A stretch of DNA of 64,000 nucleotides from Phytohabitans kaempferiae. GTDB taxonomy: Bacteria > Actinomycetota > Actinomycetes > Mycobacteriales > Micromonosporaceae. Shown here one piece after another: positions 1-8,760 of this stretch (the first letter of the stretch is position 1; the number at the start of each line of letters is the position of its first letter). The stretch is from the NCBI RefSeq assembly GCF_042433955.1, contig NZ_JBHLUH010000061.1:235233-299232 (forward strand), written 5' to 3'. The notes under the pieces are model-generated. The model did not search any database and was not told the origin of the DNA. It saw only the letters and a list, made by a program, of their open reading frames with translations. The position numbers and the translations under genes were made by a program.

Positions 1-788
1 CGTCCGGGGCCGACCGGGCGGTCGCGCTCTCCATCGGCGAGGGCGAGGCGTCCCGTGTTTACGTGACGAGCGACGGCGGTCGCAGTTGGACCGAGACGTT
101 CCGCAACGGCGACCCGCGCGCGTTCTACGACTGCCTCGCCTTCTTCGACCAACGCCGTGGCCTCGCCCTCTCCGACCCGGTCGACGGGCGCTTCCGGATC
201 GCGTCCACGGTGGACGGTGGCCGCTCGTGGCGCGTGCTCCCCGCCGACCGGATGCCGGAGGCGCTGGCCGGCGAGTTCGCGTTCGCGGCGAGCGGCACCT
301 GCCTGGTGACGGCCGGCGCGGGGCCGTGGGCGTGGTTCGCGACCGGGGGAGGCGCGAGCGCGCGGGTCTTCGCCTCGTCCGACCACGGCCGGAGCTGGAA
401 GGTCATCGACTCACCGGTACCGAGCGGCGCCTCGGCCGGCATCTACTCGCTCGCCTTCCGCGACCCATGGCACGGCATCGCGGTCGGCGGTGACTTCGCG
501 GCGCCCACCCCCGCGCCCGACGGCGCCGCCACGACTCGCGACGGCGGGCGTACCTGGCAGGTCGCGCGCACGCTCCCCGGCGAGTACCGCTCCGGCGCCG
601 CGTGGCTGCCCCGGTCGCGGCAGGCGGCGGTCGCGGTCGGCCCGACCGGCAGCGACGTCTCGCGGGACGGCGGCCGCACGTGGACGCGCTTCGACACGGG
701 CAGCTTCGACGCGGTGGACTGCGCGCCCGACGGCACCTGCTGGGCGTCGGGGGAGCAGGGGCGGCTGGCCAGGTTGCACCGCCCTTGA
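1..788 (+). CDS. Asp-box (Ycf48/BNR-like) beta-propeller protein, 5' truncated by window edge
   Basis: The frame is open from the first bases of the window (Ser-Gly-Ala-Asp at base 3) to a TGA at 786-788, so the gene starts upstream. Repeated S-x-D-G-G-x-x-W motifs (TSDGGRSW, STVDGGRSW, SSDHGRSW, TRDGGRTW, SRDGGRTW) are Asp-box hairpins of BNR/sialidase or Ycf48-like beta-propellers. NCBI usually calls such proteins oxidoreductase or photosystem-stability-factor-like, but no catalytic residues are visible. A GTG at base 63 exists but lies inside a repeat blade and is an unlikely start. Its substrate or partner cannot be told from the sequence. Confidence 0.8.
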   Translation, partial: SGADRAVALSIGEGEASRVYVTSDGGRSWTETFRNGDPRAFYDCLAFFDQRRGLALSDPVDGRFRIASTVDGGRSWRVLPADRMPEALAGEFAFAASGTCLVTAGAGPWAWFATGGGASARVFASSDHGRSWKVIDSPVPSGASAGIYSLAFRDPWHGIAVGGDFAAPTPAPDGAATTRDGGRTWQVARTLPGEYRSGAAWLPRSRQAAVAVGPTGSDVSRDGGRTWTRFDTGSFDAVDCAPDGTCWASGEQGRLARLHRP

Positions 789-878
789 GCGGGCGTGGCG
801 GCGCCCTCCCGTCGTGCCCCGGGGCGCTCTCCGCGTAGCAGCGTGCGCCGGTTCGGCTGCTTCGTCCGGGCCGGGCCG

Positions 879-1003
879 TTGGGCGTGGGCTGGTTCGTGG
901 TGTTCATCGGGTCGAGCTGGGGTTTGTGCGGGGCGGGCACTTGGGCGTGGGCTGGTTTGTGGTGTTGGTCGGGTCGGGCTGTTTCGTGCGGGGCGGCTCG
1001 GCC
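879..1003. repeat. 62-bp imperfect tandem repeat, two copies
   Basis: TTGGGCGTGGGCTGGTT begins at 879 and again at 941, giving a period of 62 bp with a few mismatches. A third, weaker partial copy precedes it near 848-878 (GGTTCGGCTGCTTCG compared with GGGTCGGGCTGTTTCG). The repeat lies in the 242-bp gap downstream of the thioredoxin-like gene. No gene is supported in this gap. Confidence 0.75.
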
Positions 1004-1030
1004 GCCCCGCACGCTCGTTTCCGGGAGGGG

Positions 1031-1609
1031 CTACACGAAGCTGACGGGCTCCGGCTCGTTGCCGGGCCGCCACTTGATCCCGCAGCCGAGGCTCGGCACG
1101 TGCGGCTCGGGCACGGCCTCGCCGCGCAGGACGGCGTCTGCGGCGGCGCGCAGCAGGTCGCCGGTCACCGGCACGTCGTTCTTCGGGCGGGCCTCGTCGA
1201 AGGCGCCCCGGTAGACCAGCCGCCGCTGCCCGTCGTAGAGGAAGAAGTCGGGGGTGCAGGCGGCGCCGTAAGCCTTCGCCACCTCCTGCGAGGTGTCCAC
1301 CAGGTACGGGAACGTGAACCCGGCCCGCTCCACCTGCCCGGCCAGCCCCGGCACGTCGTCGTCCGGGTAGTTCTCCACGTCGTTGCTGGAGATGGCGATC
1401 GTGGCGAGCCCTTTGTCGGCGTACTCGGCGGCGAACGCACCGAACGCCGACTCGACGTGCCGCACGTACGGGCAGTGGTTGCTGAGGAAGACGACGAGCA
1501 GCGCGGGTGCGGACACGTCGGCGAGCTTCACCTCGGGCCCGGCCACCGACGGCAGCGCGAAGTCTGGCGCGGGCGTGCCCAGCGGCACGAGAAACGACGA
1601 AACGGCCAT
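1031..1609 (-). CDS. thioredoxin-fold, peroxiredoxin-like (AhpC/TSA) family protein
   Basis: The 192-residue protein starts with PLGTPAPDFALPSVAG, the usual opening of AhpC/TSA and redoxin proteins. It continues with a thioredoxin-fold strand ending in FLSNHCPYVRHVE. Cys46 lies in a C-P-Y-V context with no second Cys, so this is the one-Cys 'thioredoxin family' type, probably acting on peroxides or thiols in the cytoplasm. The cis-Pro region (ACTPDFFLYD) is present. ATG at 1609 was chosen because the reading frame upstream of it is low-complexity repeat. The gene stands alone between two repeat tracts and its substrate is unknown. Confidence 0.85.
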   Translation of the reverse strand: MAVSSFLVPLGTPAPDFALPSVAGPEVKLADVSAPALLVVFLSNHCPYVRHVESAFGAFAAEYADKGLATIAISSNDVENYPDDDVPGLAGQVERAGFTFPYLVDTSQEVAKAYGAACTPDFFLYDGQRRLVYRGAFDEARPKNDVPVTGDLLRAAADAVLRGEAVPEPHVPSLGCGIKWRPGNEPEPVSFV

Positions 1610-1683
1610 GCGGCACAGCCTATCGGGGCGCGCTGTCGGGCAGCCGCTAGGCCAGGTCATCGCGCCCGTGGGAGGTGGTCGCG

Positions 1684-1924
1684 CGGGCTGTGGGCGGCGC
1701 GGCGCTGTGGGCGGGCGTGGAGTTGTGGGCGGCGCGGCGCTGTGGGCGGGCGTGAAGCTGTGGGCGGTGCGGCGCTGTGGGCGGTGCGGGGCTGGCGGCG
1801 GTGCGGCGCTGTGGGCGGGCGTGGAGTTGTGGGCGGCGCGGAGTTGGAGGCGGCGTGGGCCTGTGGGCGGGCGTGGAGCTGTGGGCGGTGCGGCGCTGTG
1901 GGCGGTGCGGGGCTGGAGGCGGCG
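1684..1924. repeat. degenerate G-rich repeat tract, core CTGTGGGCGG
   Basis: The core CTGTGGGCGG or close variants occur about nine times in 240 bp, joined by GGCGCGGCG and GCGTGGAGTTG spacers, giving irregular higher-order periods. The tract separates the response-regulator stop codon from the start of the thioredoxin-like gene. It yields long meaningless open frames on both strands, which are rejected. It is strongly G-rich on the plus strand. Confidence 0.85.
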
Positions 1925-1926
1925 CG

Positions 1927-2583
1927 TCAACCGCCCGGGCGGATCAGGCCCGTCTCGTAGGCCAGGATGACCGCCTGGACGCGATCGCGCAGGTCGAGCT
2001 TGGCCAGTATCCGCTTGACGTGGGTCTTCACGGTCGACTCCTCGACGACCAGTGACTGCGCGATCTCGGCGTTGGAGAGCCCTCGCGCGACCAGCTCCAG
2101 CACGTCACGCTCGCGCGGGGTCAGGTCACGCAGCCGGCGGCTCCCGGCCGGGTCGGGCTGCGGCATCCGGGCCATGCGGTCGATCACGGTGCGGGTGACC
2201 GACGGAGACAGCAGCGCCTCGCCGCCCGCGATGGTGTGGATGGCCTCGATGAGCTGCTCGGGCCGGGCGCGCTTGAGCAGGAACCCCGATGCCCCCGCGC
2301 TCAACGCCCCGAACACGTAGTCGTCATCCTCGAACGTCGTCAACATCAGGATCCGCGTCGCCGGCGCGGCCGTGATCAGCTCCCGCGTCGCGGCGATCCC
2401 GTCGAGGCGGGGCATGCGCACGTCCATCAGCACGACGGCGGGGGAGAGCCGCCGGACCGCGTCGACGGCGGCCCGCCCGTCGTCCGCCTCGCCGACCACG
2501 TCGATGGACTCGTCGCTGGAGAGGACCGCCCGCAGCCCCGCCCGCATCAGGTCGTCGTCATCCACGACCAGCACGCGGATCAC
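1927..2583 (-). CDS. NarL/FixJ-family response regulator (LuxR-type HTH)
   Basis: The protein has 218 residues. The receiver domain (1-120) has the acidic pocket DDDD at 8-11, the phospho-acceptor Asp54 (VVLMDVRMP), Thr82 or Thr83 (MLTTF) and Lys104 (FLLKRA). A LuxR-type helix-turn-helix follows at about 150-212 (LTPRERDVLELVARGLSNAEIA...STVKTHVKRILAKL). GTG start at 2583. It is the partner of the histidine kinase upstream on the same strand (2801-3961). The pair lies divergent from an MMPL exporter, which suggests control of that transporter. The 217-bp gap between kinase and regulator is long for such a pair and includes a CACCTG-GCGG-CAGGTG hairpin at 2686-2701. Confidence 0.93.
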   Translation of the reverse strand: MIRVLVVDDDDLMRAGLRAVLSSDESIDVVGEADDGRAAVDAVRRLSPAVVLMDVRMPRLDGIAATRELITAAPATRILMLTTFEDDDYVFGALSAGASGFLLKRARPEQLIEAIHTIAGGEALLSPSVTRTVIDRMARMPQPDPAGSRRLRDLTPRERDVLELVARGLSNAEIAQSLVVEESTVKTHVKRILAKLDLRDRVQAVILAYETGLIRPGG

Positions 2584-2800
2584 GGCCGGCCCTCGGCTTC
2601 AGGAGCTAGCCGCCGTGGCCGCGGGCGACCTGCCGCCTCTGGCGCCGATCGCGGCCGTGTCTCGGACGCTGCCCCGGTCGCGAGCCACCTGGCGGCAGGT
2701 GCTGGCGCCGGCGGCGGGCCGTGTGGTCGGGCCGGAGTGCGCGGCGGGCGCCCGCCTGCGGGCGCGGTCGTGGAGCGCGTGCGGCGGGTCTGAGCTGGGG

Positions 2801-3961
2801 TCATGCGGGCTGGCCGTGTGGCAGGTGGGCGTGCAGGCGGAAGGTGCCGTGCTCGGCCGCGGCGTCGAGCGTCCCGCCGAGCAGCGTGGCACGCTCCCGC
2901 ATCCCGACGATCCCGTGGCCGCCGCCAATGGACCGGACGGTGGCGGCCGGGTTGGTCACTGTGATGTCGACCGCGTCCCGCGCGAACAGCACCGCCACGT
3001 CGGCGCTGCCCTGCCCGTGCCGCGCCGCGTTGGTCAGCGCCTCCTGCAGGATCCTGTATGCCGCCCACGCGACGCCGTGCGGCAGTGCCCGTACCGGCGC
3101 CGGGATCTCGGCCGCGATCGAGAGGCCGCCGGCCCGGTGCCGCTCGACGAGATCGGCCAGCGCGGAGGGATCTGCCGGGGCGGGCGGGACTGGCCCGTCG
3201 TCGCGCAGTGCGCGCACCAGCCGGTCGATCTCGCCGATCGTGCCGCGTGCCACGTCTTCGATCGCGGTGATCGCGCGGCGGGAGCCCTCCGGGTCGCGCT
3301 CGTGCAGCAGCCGGGCGGCGCCCGCCTGGACCAGGATCACGTTGATCGCGTGGCCGGCGGAGTCGTGCAGCTCGCGGGCGATCCGCGTGCGCTCCTCGGC
3401 GACCGCCAGCCGCCGCTCCCGCTCCGCCTCGCGACCGGCGCGGCGGGCCTGCTCCTCCAACTCGTCGATCCGCTCGCGGCGCATCCGCGCCCGGTCGCCG
3501 GCCAGCCACAGCGTCGCCGCGACCAGCGCGACCCCCAGCAGCTCCGGCACCAGGATCGCCCCCACGTCCGCGCCGCGCACCAGGTATGCCAGCCCCAGCA
3601 CCGGCGCGAACGCGAGCGCGACCTGCATGGCCAGCCGCCGGCGCCAGGGGCGGGGGGCGCCGCCGTAGGCCATCCCGAGCGTGAAGATGGCGATGCCCGG
3701 GCCGAGCGGCAGGTCGAACCCGTAGCCGAGCCAATAGAGCAAGCCGCTGGCCGCGAAGGTCACCAGGCACACCGTCATCGGCGCCTGCCTGCGGGCCGCG
3801 AGCGGTAGGGCGGTCACCGCGGTGAGCAGCACCCCGAGGGCGTCGAGGTGGCGGACGCTCGCGTCGGGAGTGCCGAGCCCGTCGGCCGCGAGCACGCCGA
3901 GCGACAGGGCCAGCGCCAGCACGGCGATGCCCAGGTCGACGGTGGTACTTCGGCGGTTCAC
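2801..3961 (-). CDS. NarL-family sensor histidine kinase (HisKA_3 type)
   Basis: The protein has 386 residues with several hydrophobic segments before residue 155, so the sensor part is membrane-embedded with little extracytoplasmic sequence. A short coiled coil (160-190) leads to the dimerisation helix RIARELHDSAGHAINVIL, where His199 is the expected phosphorylation site of the HisKA_3 class. The ATP-binding domain follows, with an N-box-like QEALTNAARHG and a G-box GGHGIVGMRERA. GTG start at 3961. It is transcribed towards the response regulator and divergently from the MMPL gene; a C5/G5 inverted repeat near 4022-4034 lies between them. The signal is unknown. Confidence 0.92.
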   Translation of the reverse strand: MNRRSTTVDLGIAVLALALSLGVLAADGLGTPDASVRHLDALGVLLTAVTALPLAARRQAPMTVCLVTFAASGLLYWLGYGFDLPLGPGIAIFTLGMAYGGAPRPWRRRLAMQVALAFAPVLGLAYLVRGADVGAILVPELLGVALVAATLWLAGDRARMRRERIDELEEQARRAGREAERERRLAVAEERTRIARELHDSAGHAINVILVQAGAARLLHERDPEGSRRAITAIEDVARGTIGEIDRLVRALRDDGPVPPAPADPSALADLVERHRAGGLSIAAEIPAPVRALPHGVAWAAYRILQEALTNAARHGQGSADVAVLFARDAVDITVTNPAATVRSIGGGHGIVGMRERATLLGGTLDAAAEHGTFRLHAHLPHGQPA

Positions 3962-4095
3962 GTCCTGAGCCTAGGCCAGCGGAGGCCCGTACCGGATCGC
4001 CCTGCGGAGGCACGCCGCGTACCCCCACGGGGGGACGACCGGTTCGCCCCGTGGCGCGATGCGGTGAAGTGGTCGCCGTTCATAGCCTGACCCGC

Positions 4096-6288
4096 ATGTC
4101 CGTTTCGGCCCCGTCCCGCCCCACCACGCACACATCCCGGTTGGCCCGCCTCGCCGGCTGGGCACAGCGGCACCGGTGGTGGGCCCTCGCCCTGTGGGTG
4201 CTCGTCCTCGCCGCGCTCACGGTCGCCTCCCAGGCGGTCGGCAGCACCTACCACAACGACTTCTCGCTGCCCGGCACCGAGTCGCAGCGGGCGGTCGACG
4301 CGCTCCGCCAGCACGCCCCGGTCCGCGCCGGCGACACGGTCCAGATTGTCGTCCAGGACCCCGGCGGCGTGAGTGCGCCGGCCGCGCGCGAGCGGGTCGA
4401 GGCGATGCTCGACGAGGTGCGTACGCTGCCGCACGTCGCCGACGTCCAGAGCCCGTTCGCCGGGCAGGGTGCGGTGGCCGCGGACGGCACGATCGCGTAC
4501 GCCACGGTCACGCTCGACGGCCAGGCGCAGGACGTGCCGACCGACGACGTTCGCACGATCATCGACACGGCCCAGGCGGCCGAGGGCGGTGGCCTGCGGG
4601 TCGAGCTGGGCGGCGACGCGGTCCGGGGCGCCGAGGAGAGCGAGGGCGGCGCCGCCGAGGGCATCGGGCTGCTCGCCGCGCTGGTCATTCTCGTGCTTCT
4701 GTTCGGCTCGCTGCTGGCCGCCAGCCTGCCGATCGTGATCGCGGTCTTCGCGGTCGGCAGCTCGATCGGGCTGGTCGTGCTCGCGTCGCACCTGGCGACC
4801 ATCGCCGAGTTCACCCCGCCACTGATGATCCTCGTCGGGCTGGGCGTGGGCATCGACTACGCGCTGCTGGTCTTCTCCCGATACCGCGCGGAGCTGATCG
4901 CCGGCCTGGAGCGCGGTGGGCCAGCCGGCGACGCCGAGGGCAGCGACCCCGCCGGTGTCGGCCGCTCGGCGGCTGCCCGCATCGCGCTCGACACGGCGGG
5001 GCGCACCGTCTTCTTCGCCGGCTGCACCGTGATCATCGCGCTGATGGGCCTGGTCGCCCTCGGCCTCGGCTCGCTGCAGGGCGTGGCGGTGGCCCTCGCG
5101 GTGACCGTGCTCGTCACCATGGTCTCCTCGCTGACGCTGCTGCCGGCACTCCTGGCGATCTTCGGGCGCCGCATCGAGCGGGGCGTGCGGCGCCGTGCCG
5201 GCCGTGCCCGTGGCCCCGAGGGAGACCGCTGGCGCCGCTGGGCCGCCGCCGTGCAGCGCCGCCCCTGGGCCGCGGCTCTCGTGTCGGTCGCGGCGCTGCT
5301 CGCCATCACGGCACCGGCGTTCGGCATCCGGTTCGGGTTCGCCGACGCCGGTAACGACGCGCCGTCCACGACCAGCCGCCAGGCGTACGACCTGCTGGCC
5401 GAGGGCTTCGGTCCGGGCTTCAACGGCCCGCTCGTGGTGGTCGTCGAGGGCAATCCTGGTGCGGCGGCGCCCGCGGCCGGCACGCTCGACGATGTGCCCG
5501 GTGTGGCCGCCACCGTGGCGCCACCACCGTCCGGCGACGTCGCCACGATCATCGTCTTCCCCTCGTCGGCTCCCCAGGACGCGGAGACCCACGACCTGGT
5601 GCAGCGGCTGCGCGAGGAGGTGCTGCCCCCGCTCTCCCGCGACACCGGCGCGACCTTCCTGGTAGGGGGCAGCGTGGCCGCGGCCGAAGACTTCGCCGAC
5701 GCGGTGGCGGGTCGGCTGCCTCTCTTCGTGGCGGTCGTGGTCGGGCTCTCCGCGCTGCTGCTGATGGCGGTCTTCCGCTCGCTGCTCATTCCGGTCAAAG
5801 CCGCGGTCCTCAACCTGCTCAGCGTCGGCGCCTCTTTGGGAGTGATCACGCTCGTCTTCCAGCACGGCCTGTTCGGCGTCCAGCCCGGCCCCATCGAGTC
5901 GTACGTGCCCGTCATGATCTTCGCGATCGTGTTCGGACTCTCGATGGACTACGAGGTGTTCCTGCTCTCTCGCATGCACGAGGAGTGGGAGCGGCACCGT
6001 GACGCCCCCGCCGCCGTGCGCGAGGGCCTGGCGACGACAGGCCGTGTGGTGACCGCGGCGGCGGCCATCATGGTGGTGGTCTTCGGTGCGTTCCTGCTGA
6101 GCCCGGACCGGATGCTCCAGCAGTTCGGCCTCGGGCTGGCGGTCGCGGTCCTCCTCGACGCCGTGGTGATCCGCTGCCTGGTCCTACCGGCGGTGATGGA
6201 GCTGCTCGGCGCCCGCGCGTGGTGGCTGCCCCGCCCGATCGCCCGCGTCCTGCCGAGGCTCGCCATCGAGCGCCCGACCTCCGACTGA
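4096..6288 (+). CDS. MMPL/RND-family membrane transporter
   Basis: The 730-residue inner-membrane protein has the two-fold RND layout: one transmembrane helix, a periplasmic domain (TYHNDFSLPGTESQ...), a helix bundle, a second periplasmic domain and a second bundle. The two MMPL motifs GVGIDYALLVFSRYR and GLSMDYEVFLLSRMHEE carry the proton-relay Asp-Tyr pairs. Members export lipids, siderophores or drugs using the proton gradient. ATG at 4096 was preferred over an in-frame GTG at 4051. A TAGCCT-like -10 at 4083-4088 would put transcription start almost on this ATG. Divergence from a NarL-type kinase/regulator pair suggests envelope-stress or drug-responsive control (inference). The substrate is unknown. 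Confidence 0.93.
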   Translation: MSVSAPSRPTTHTSRLARLAGWAQRHRWWALALWVLVLAALTVASQAVGSTYHNDFSLPGTESQRAVDALRQHAPVRAGDTVQIVVQDPGGVSAPAARERVEAMLDEVRTLPHVADVQSPFAGQGAVAADGTIAYATVTLDGQAQDVPTDDVRTIIDTAQAAEGGGLRVELGGDAVRGAEESEGGAAEGIGLLAALVILVLLFGSLLAASLPIVIAVFAVGSSIGLVVLASHLATIAEFTPPLMILVGLGVGIDYALLVFSRYRAELIAGLERGGPAGDAEGSDPAGVGRSAAARIALDTAGRTVFFAGCTVIIALMGLVALGLGSLQGVAVALAVTVLVTMVSSLTLLPALLAIFGRRIERGVRRRAGRARGPEGDRWRRWAAAVQRRPWAAALVSVAALLAITAPAFGIRFGFADAGNDAPSTTSRQAYDLLAEGFGPGFNGPLVVVVEGNPGAAAPAAGTLDDVPGVAATVAPPPSGDVATIIVFPSSAPQDAETHDLVQRLREEVLPPLSRDTGATFLVGGSVAAAEDFADAVAGRLPLFVAVVVGLSALLLMAVFRSLLIPVKAAVLNLLSVGASLGVITLVFQHGLFGVQPGPIESYVPVMIFAIVFGLSMDYEVFLLSRMHEEWERHRDAPAAVREGLATTGRVVTAAAAIMVVVFGAFLLSPDRMLQQFGLGLAVAVLLDAVVIRCLVLPAVMELLGARAWWLPRPIARVLPRLAIERPTSD

Positions 6289-6324
6289 CCCGCACCGAGC
6301 GGGCACGCTGCCCACTCCAGCGGC

Positions 6325-6412
6325 AGGCTACGCCCGCGGGCCAGGCTACGCCCGCGGGCCAGGCCTGCGGCGCAGGCCCGGCTTCGAGCGGCAGGCCCGG
6401 CTTCGAGCGACA
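6325..6412. repeat. 18-19-bp short tandem repeats
   Basis: AGGCTACGCCCGCGGGCC is repeated exactly at 6325 and 6343, followed by a degenerate third unit. A related pair with CCGGCTTCGAGCG follows at about 6377-6412. The tract lies between the MMPL stop codon and the DUF4177-like gene and is non-coding. Confidence 0.7.
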
Positions 6413-6484
6413 CGCGAAGTGGCGCCGACCGCGCGCAACCACCGCGAGGAGAGAGCCGTAACCGGGAGAGGCCATAATGGACGG

Positions 6485-6757
6485 ATGCTGAGGTGGGAGT
6501 ACGCCTTGTTGGTCCGCCGCCGTGAGGCGTCCGGGCCTTCTGAGTGGCGCCTGTCGTATACCTGGTACTCGCCGGATGGCACGAGGCAGGATGTGTCCGC
6601 TCTCGGTGACACCGCGATCTCGCACCTCAACCGGGCCGGGGACCGTGGCTGGGAGCTGGTGTCGACCGAGGAGGATGTCAACAACCTCGAAGGCACCACC
6701 GAGGTTCATCGCTACTACCTGAAGCGTCCGATACCCAACGCCGACCCCAACCTCTAG
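6485..6757 (+). CDS. small DUF4177-like protein
   Basis: The 90-residue protein begins LRWEYALLVRRRE and carries HLNRAGDRGWELVSTEEDVNN, then ends in HRYYLKRPIP. This is the pattern of DUF4177 (aromatic strand, L-N-x-x-G-x-x-GWELV turn, final strand), a small beta-rich fold of unknown role common in actinomycetes. ATG at 6485 is preferred because upstream codons come from the repeat tract. The gene stands alone, followed at once by a strong hairpin. No operon partner or ligand can be inferred. Confidence 0.75.
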   Translation: MLRWEYALLVRRREASGPSEWRLSYTWYSPDGTRQDVSALGDTAISHLNRAGDRGWELVSTEEDVNNLEGTTEVHRYYLKRPIPNADPNL

Positions 6758-6763
6758 TCGCGT

Positions 6764-6796
6764 CGTGCACCAACGGCCGAGCGCCGCTGGTGCACG
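6764..6796 (+). terminator. stem-loop downstream of the DUF4177-like gene
   Basis: CGTGCACCA (6764-6772) pairs perfectly with TGGTGCACG (6788-6796) across a 15-nt GC-rich loop, 6 bp after the stop codon. There is no T-tract, which is usual for actinomycete terminators. Confidence 0.6.
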
Positions 6797-7268
6797 CGGC
6801 CTGGCGAAGGTCGCGGCGCCCAGCCCTCGCTGGGAGAGCCCACACGGCATCGCTCCACCGACGGGTCCGCCGGGCAGGATCTGGCCAGACGGTCCCGGCC
6901 AGACGCATCGGACTCCGCTCACCTGGTGCCGGTGCCGATTCCGGGGCGCCGAGCTGGCCGGCCGTGGCGCCAGCCAGACGAGCCAGCCCGGCCAGGCGTC
7001 GGCCCAGGCGGACGCTCGCACGCGAAGCGTCGCTCCACGCTCCGTCCCGGGGTGCGCGGAAGGCCACCTTGCGCGGACGGCGCCTCTGCCGACGGGCGCC
7101 ATGCGTGGACGGGCGCCTTGCGGCCGGTTACATACGCGTGCGGCCGGGAACCCGCTTCCGGTGGTGACGCGCCGGTTCTCGTGACCGCCGCCGCCGGGGC
7201 GGTTTGGGCGGTGCCAGCGGCGGCCGGGCGGTCCGCCGTTCGTTGGCCTGTCGGAGAGGAGCGATGCG
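6797..7268. other. gene-free stretch, no feature recognised
   Basis: About 470 bp separate the hairpin from the oxidoreductase gene. Open frames exist on both strands, but none has a plausible protein composition, start or homology. No inverted repeat or promoter stood out, apart from GGAG (7256-7259) a few bases before the ATG at 7269, which fits as that gene's ribosome-binding site. Confidence 0.5.
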
Positions 7269-8216
7269 ATGCGCGCGTTTCAGGTCCCGGCTCCCGGTAA
7301 GGGCCCCGAGCTGGCGGACCTGCCGGCCCCTGAGCCTGGAGAGGGTCAGGTCCTGGTGCGGGTGAAGGCCGCGGGCCTCAACGCCATCGACAACTGGATC
7401 GTCGCCGGGCAGATGGCCGAGACCATGCGACACGTGTACCCGCTCGTGCTCGGCCGTGACGCCGCCGGTGTCGTCGAGGCGGTCGGCCCCGGCGACGGCC
7501 AGGTCGGGGTGGGCGACGAGGTGATCGGTCACGTGCTGCTCGGGTCGCCGATCCACGACGGTACCCTCGCCGAGTACGCGGTGCTGCCGACCGAAGCCGT
7601 GGCGAGGAAGCCCGAGGGGTTGGACTTCGTCACCGCCGCCGCGCTGCCGCTCGCCGGTGCCGCGGCCAAGGCAGCCGTCGACGCGGTCGACCCGCGGGCC
7701 GGGCACAGGGTACTGGTCGTCGGCGCCAGCGGCGGTGTCGGTTCGTACGTGATCCAGATGCTCGCCGCGATGGGCGTGACCGTGATGGCCACAGGCAGGG
7801 AGAGCGAGACCGAGCGGCTGACCGAACTGGGCGCGGCCAGGATCATCGACTACGGCGCCGCGCCCATCGCCGACCAGATCCGGGAGGCGTACCCGGAGGG
7901 CATCGACGGACTGATCGACGTGCTCGCGTACACCCCGCAGGAACTGCCGTTGGCCGCGGTTGGCGAGGGCGGCCACGTGGTGAGTCTGCTCGGCGCCGCC
8001 GACGAGCAGGCCCTCGCGGCCGTCGGGCTGACGGGGACCAACATCATCGCCAGGCCCACCCGTGATGTGCTCACGATGCTCGCCGACCAGGTCGTCGCCG
8101 GTGGCTTGAAGGTCGACGTGGAGACCGTGCTGCCGCTCGACCGGGCCGCCGACGCCTTCTCGATCCTCGCCAGCGGCAGGGCCCGCGGCAAGATCGTCGT
8201 CCAGGTCAATCCCTGA
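7269..8216 (+). CDS. NADP-dependent quinone oxidoreductase-like MDR family protein
   Basis: The 315-residue medium-chain dehydrogenase/reductase has the GroES-like N-terminal domain (GQVLVRVKAAGLNAIDNWI, PLVLGRDAAGVVEAVG) and a Rossmann domain with VVGASGGVGSYVIQMLAAMG. It lacks the zinc-ligand Cys cluster of alcohol dehydrogenases. This fits the zinc-independent quinone reductase/zeta-crystallin branch, which reduces quinones or enones with NADPH in the cytosol. ATG at 7269 follows GGAG. It appears to be a single-gene unit and its physiological substrate is not evident. Confidence 0.9.
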   Translation: MRAFQVPAPGKGPELADLPAPEPGEGQVLVRVKAAGLNAIDNWIVAGQMAETMRHVYPLVLGRDAAGVVEAVGPGDGQVGVGDEVIGHVLLGSPIHDGTLAEYAVLPTEAVARKPEGLDFVTAAALPLAGAAAKAAVDAVDPRAGHRVLVVGASGGVGSYVIQMLAAMGVTVMATGRESETERLTELGAARIIDYGAAPIADQIREAYPEGIDGLIDVLAYTPQELPLAAVGEGGHVVSLLGAADEQALAAVGLTGTNIIARPTRDVLTMLADQVVAGGLKVDVETVLPLDRAADAFSILASGRARGKIVVQVNP

Positions 8217-8760
8217 CTGCCCGTCCACAGAGGACAGAGTCGCGCCCGGGGCGCGAACCGCGGATCGATCCTGTTGAGCCGCTGACGACTCCGCCAGCGG
8301 CCAGGCCCCGAGCCGGCGCTCGCTGGAGGTTCCCGCCGACTCCAACGCGGATGTGCCCAGCCGACCCCGCCGCAGAGGTGCCCCAGCCGCCCCGCGCCCC
8401 GCCCTCGGCCACGAGGAGAAGCGGGTCAGAGACGCACCGACCCGCCGCGCGCCGCGCGAAAGTGACGTCGTGCGCCGCGCAGCGCCGCCTCCGCGCCGCG
8501 AAGCGCCGCCTCCGCGCCGCGAAGCGCCGCCTCCGCGCCGCGAAGCGGCACCGACGCCGACCAGTGCCGCGAAGCGGCACCACCACCGGATCCAACGACA
8601 CACCGCCGGGACGCGACCCGCGCCGTCAACCCCAGCCAACCATCATCCCGAGGTGAGCAGTGCGCATAGCCGCGCACCGCCCGGGTATCGCGACGCCCAG
8701 CAAGAGCCCCTCGCCGTCCGGGCCGTCCGGGTCGACTTCGGGGGTCTCGCCGAGGGGACG
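8217..8760. other. 544-bp non-coding stretch containing a repeat tract
   Basis: No credible gene was found. The first half contains G/C-rich sequence without clear signals; the middle holds the 21-bp tandem repeat described separately. The reading frame of the downstream gene stays open through the region, but its translation is repeat-derived (APPPRRE units), so I do not extend that gene upstream. Confidence 0.5.
8472..8549. repeat. 21-bp tandem repeat, about 3.7 copies
   Basis: Units of GCGCCGCGAAGCGCCGCCTCC start at 8472 (one mismatch), 8493, 8514 and 8535 (partial). A further GTGCCGCGAAGCGGCACC at about 8559 is itself an inverted repeat. Because 21 is a multiple of 3, every frame stays open through it. 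Confidence 0.85.

Noticed and set aside
8472..8549. CRISPR-like array (also considered for the repeats at 1684, 37237, 45646 and 61241)
   Set aside because: Units are contiguous or degenerate tandem repeats without unique spacers, and no cas genes are present.
8353..8760. N-terminal extension of the small membrane protein through the 21-bp repeats
   Set aside because: The added residues are repeat-derived APPPRRE units and the frame is open only because the repeat length is a multiple of three.
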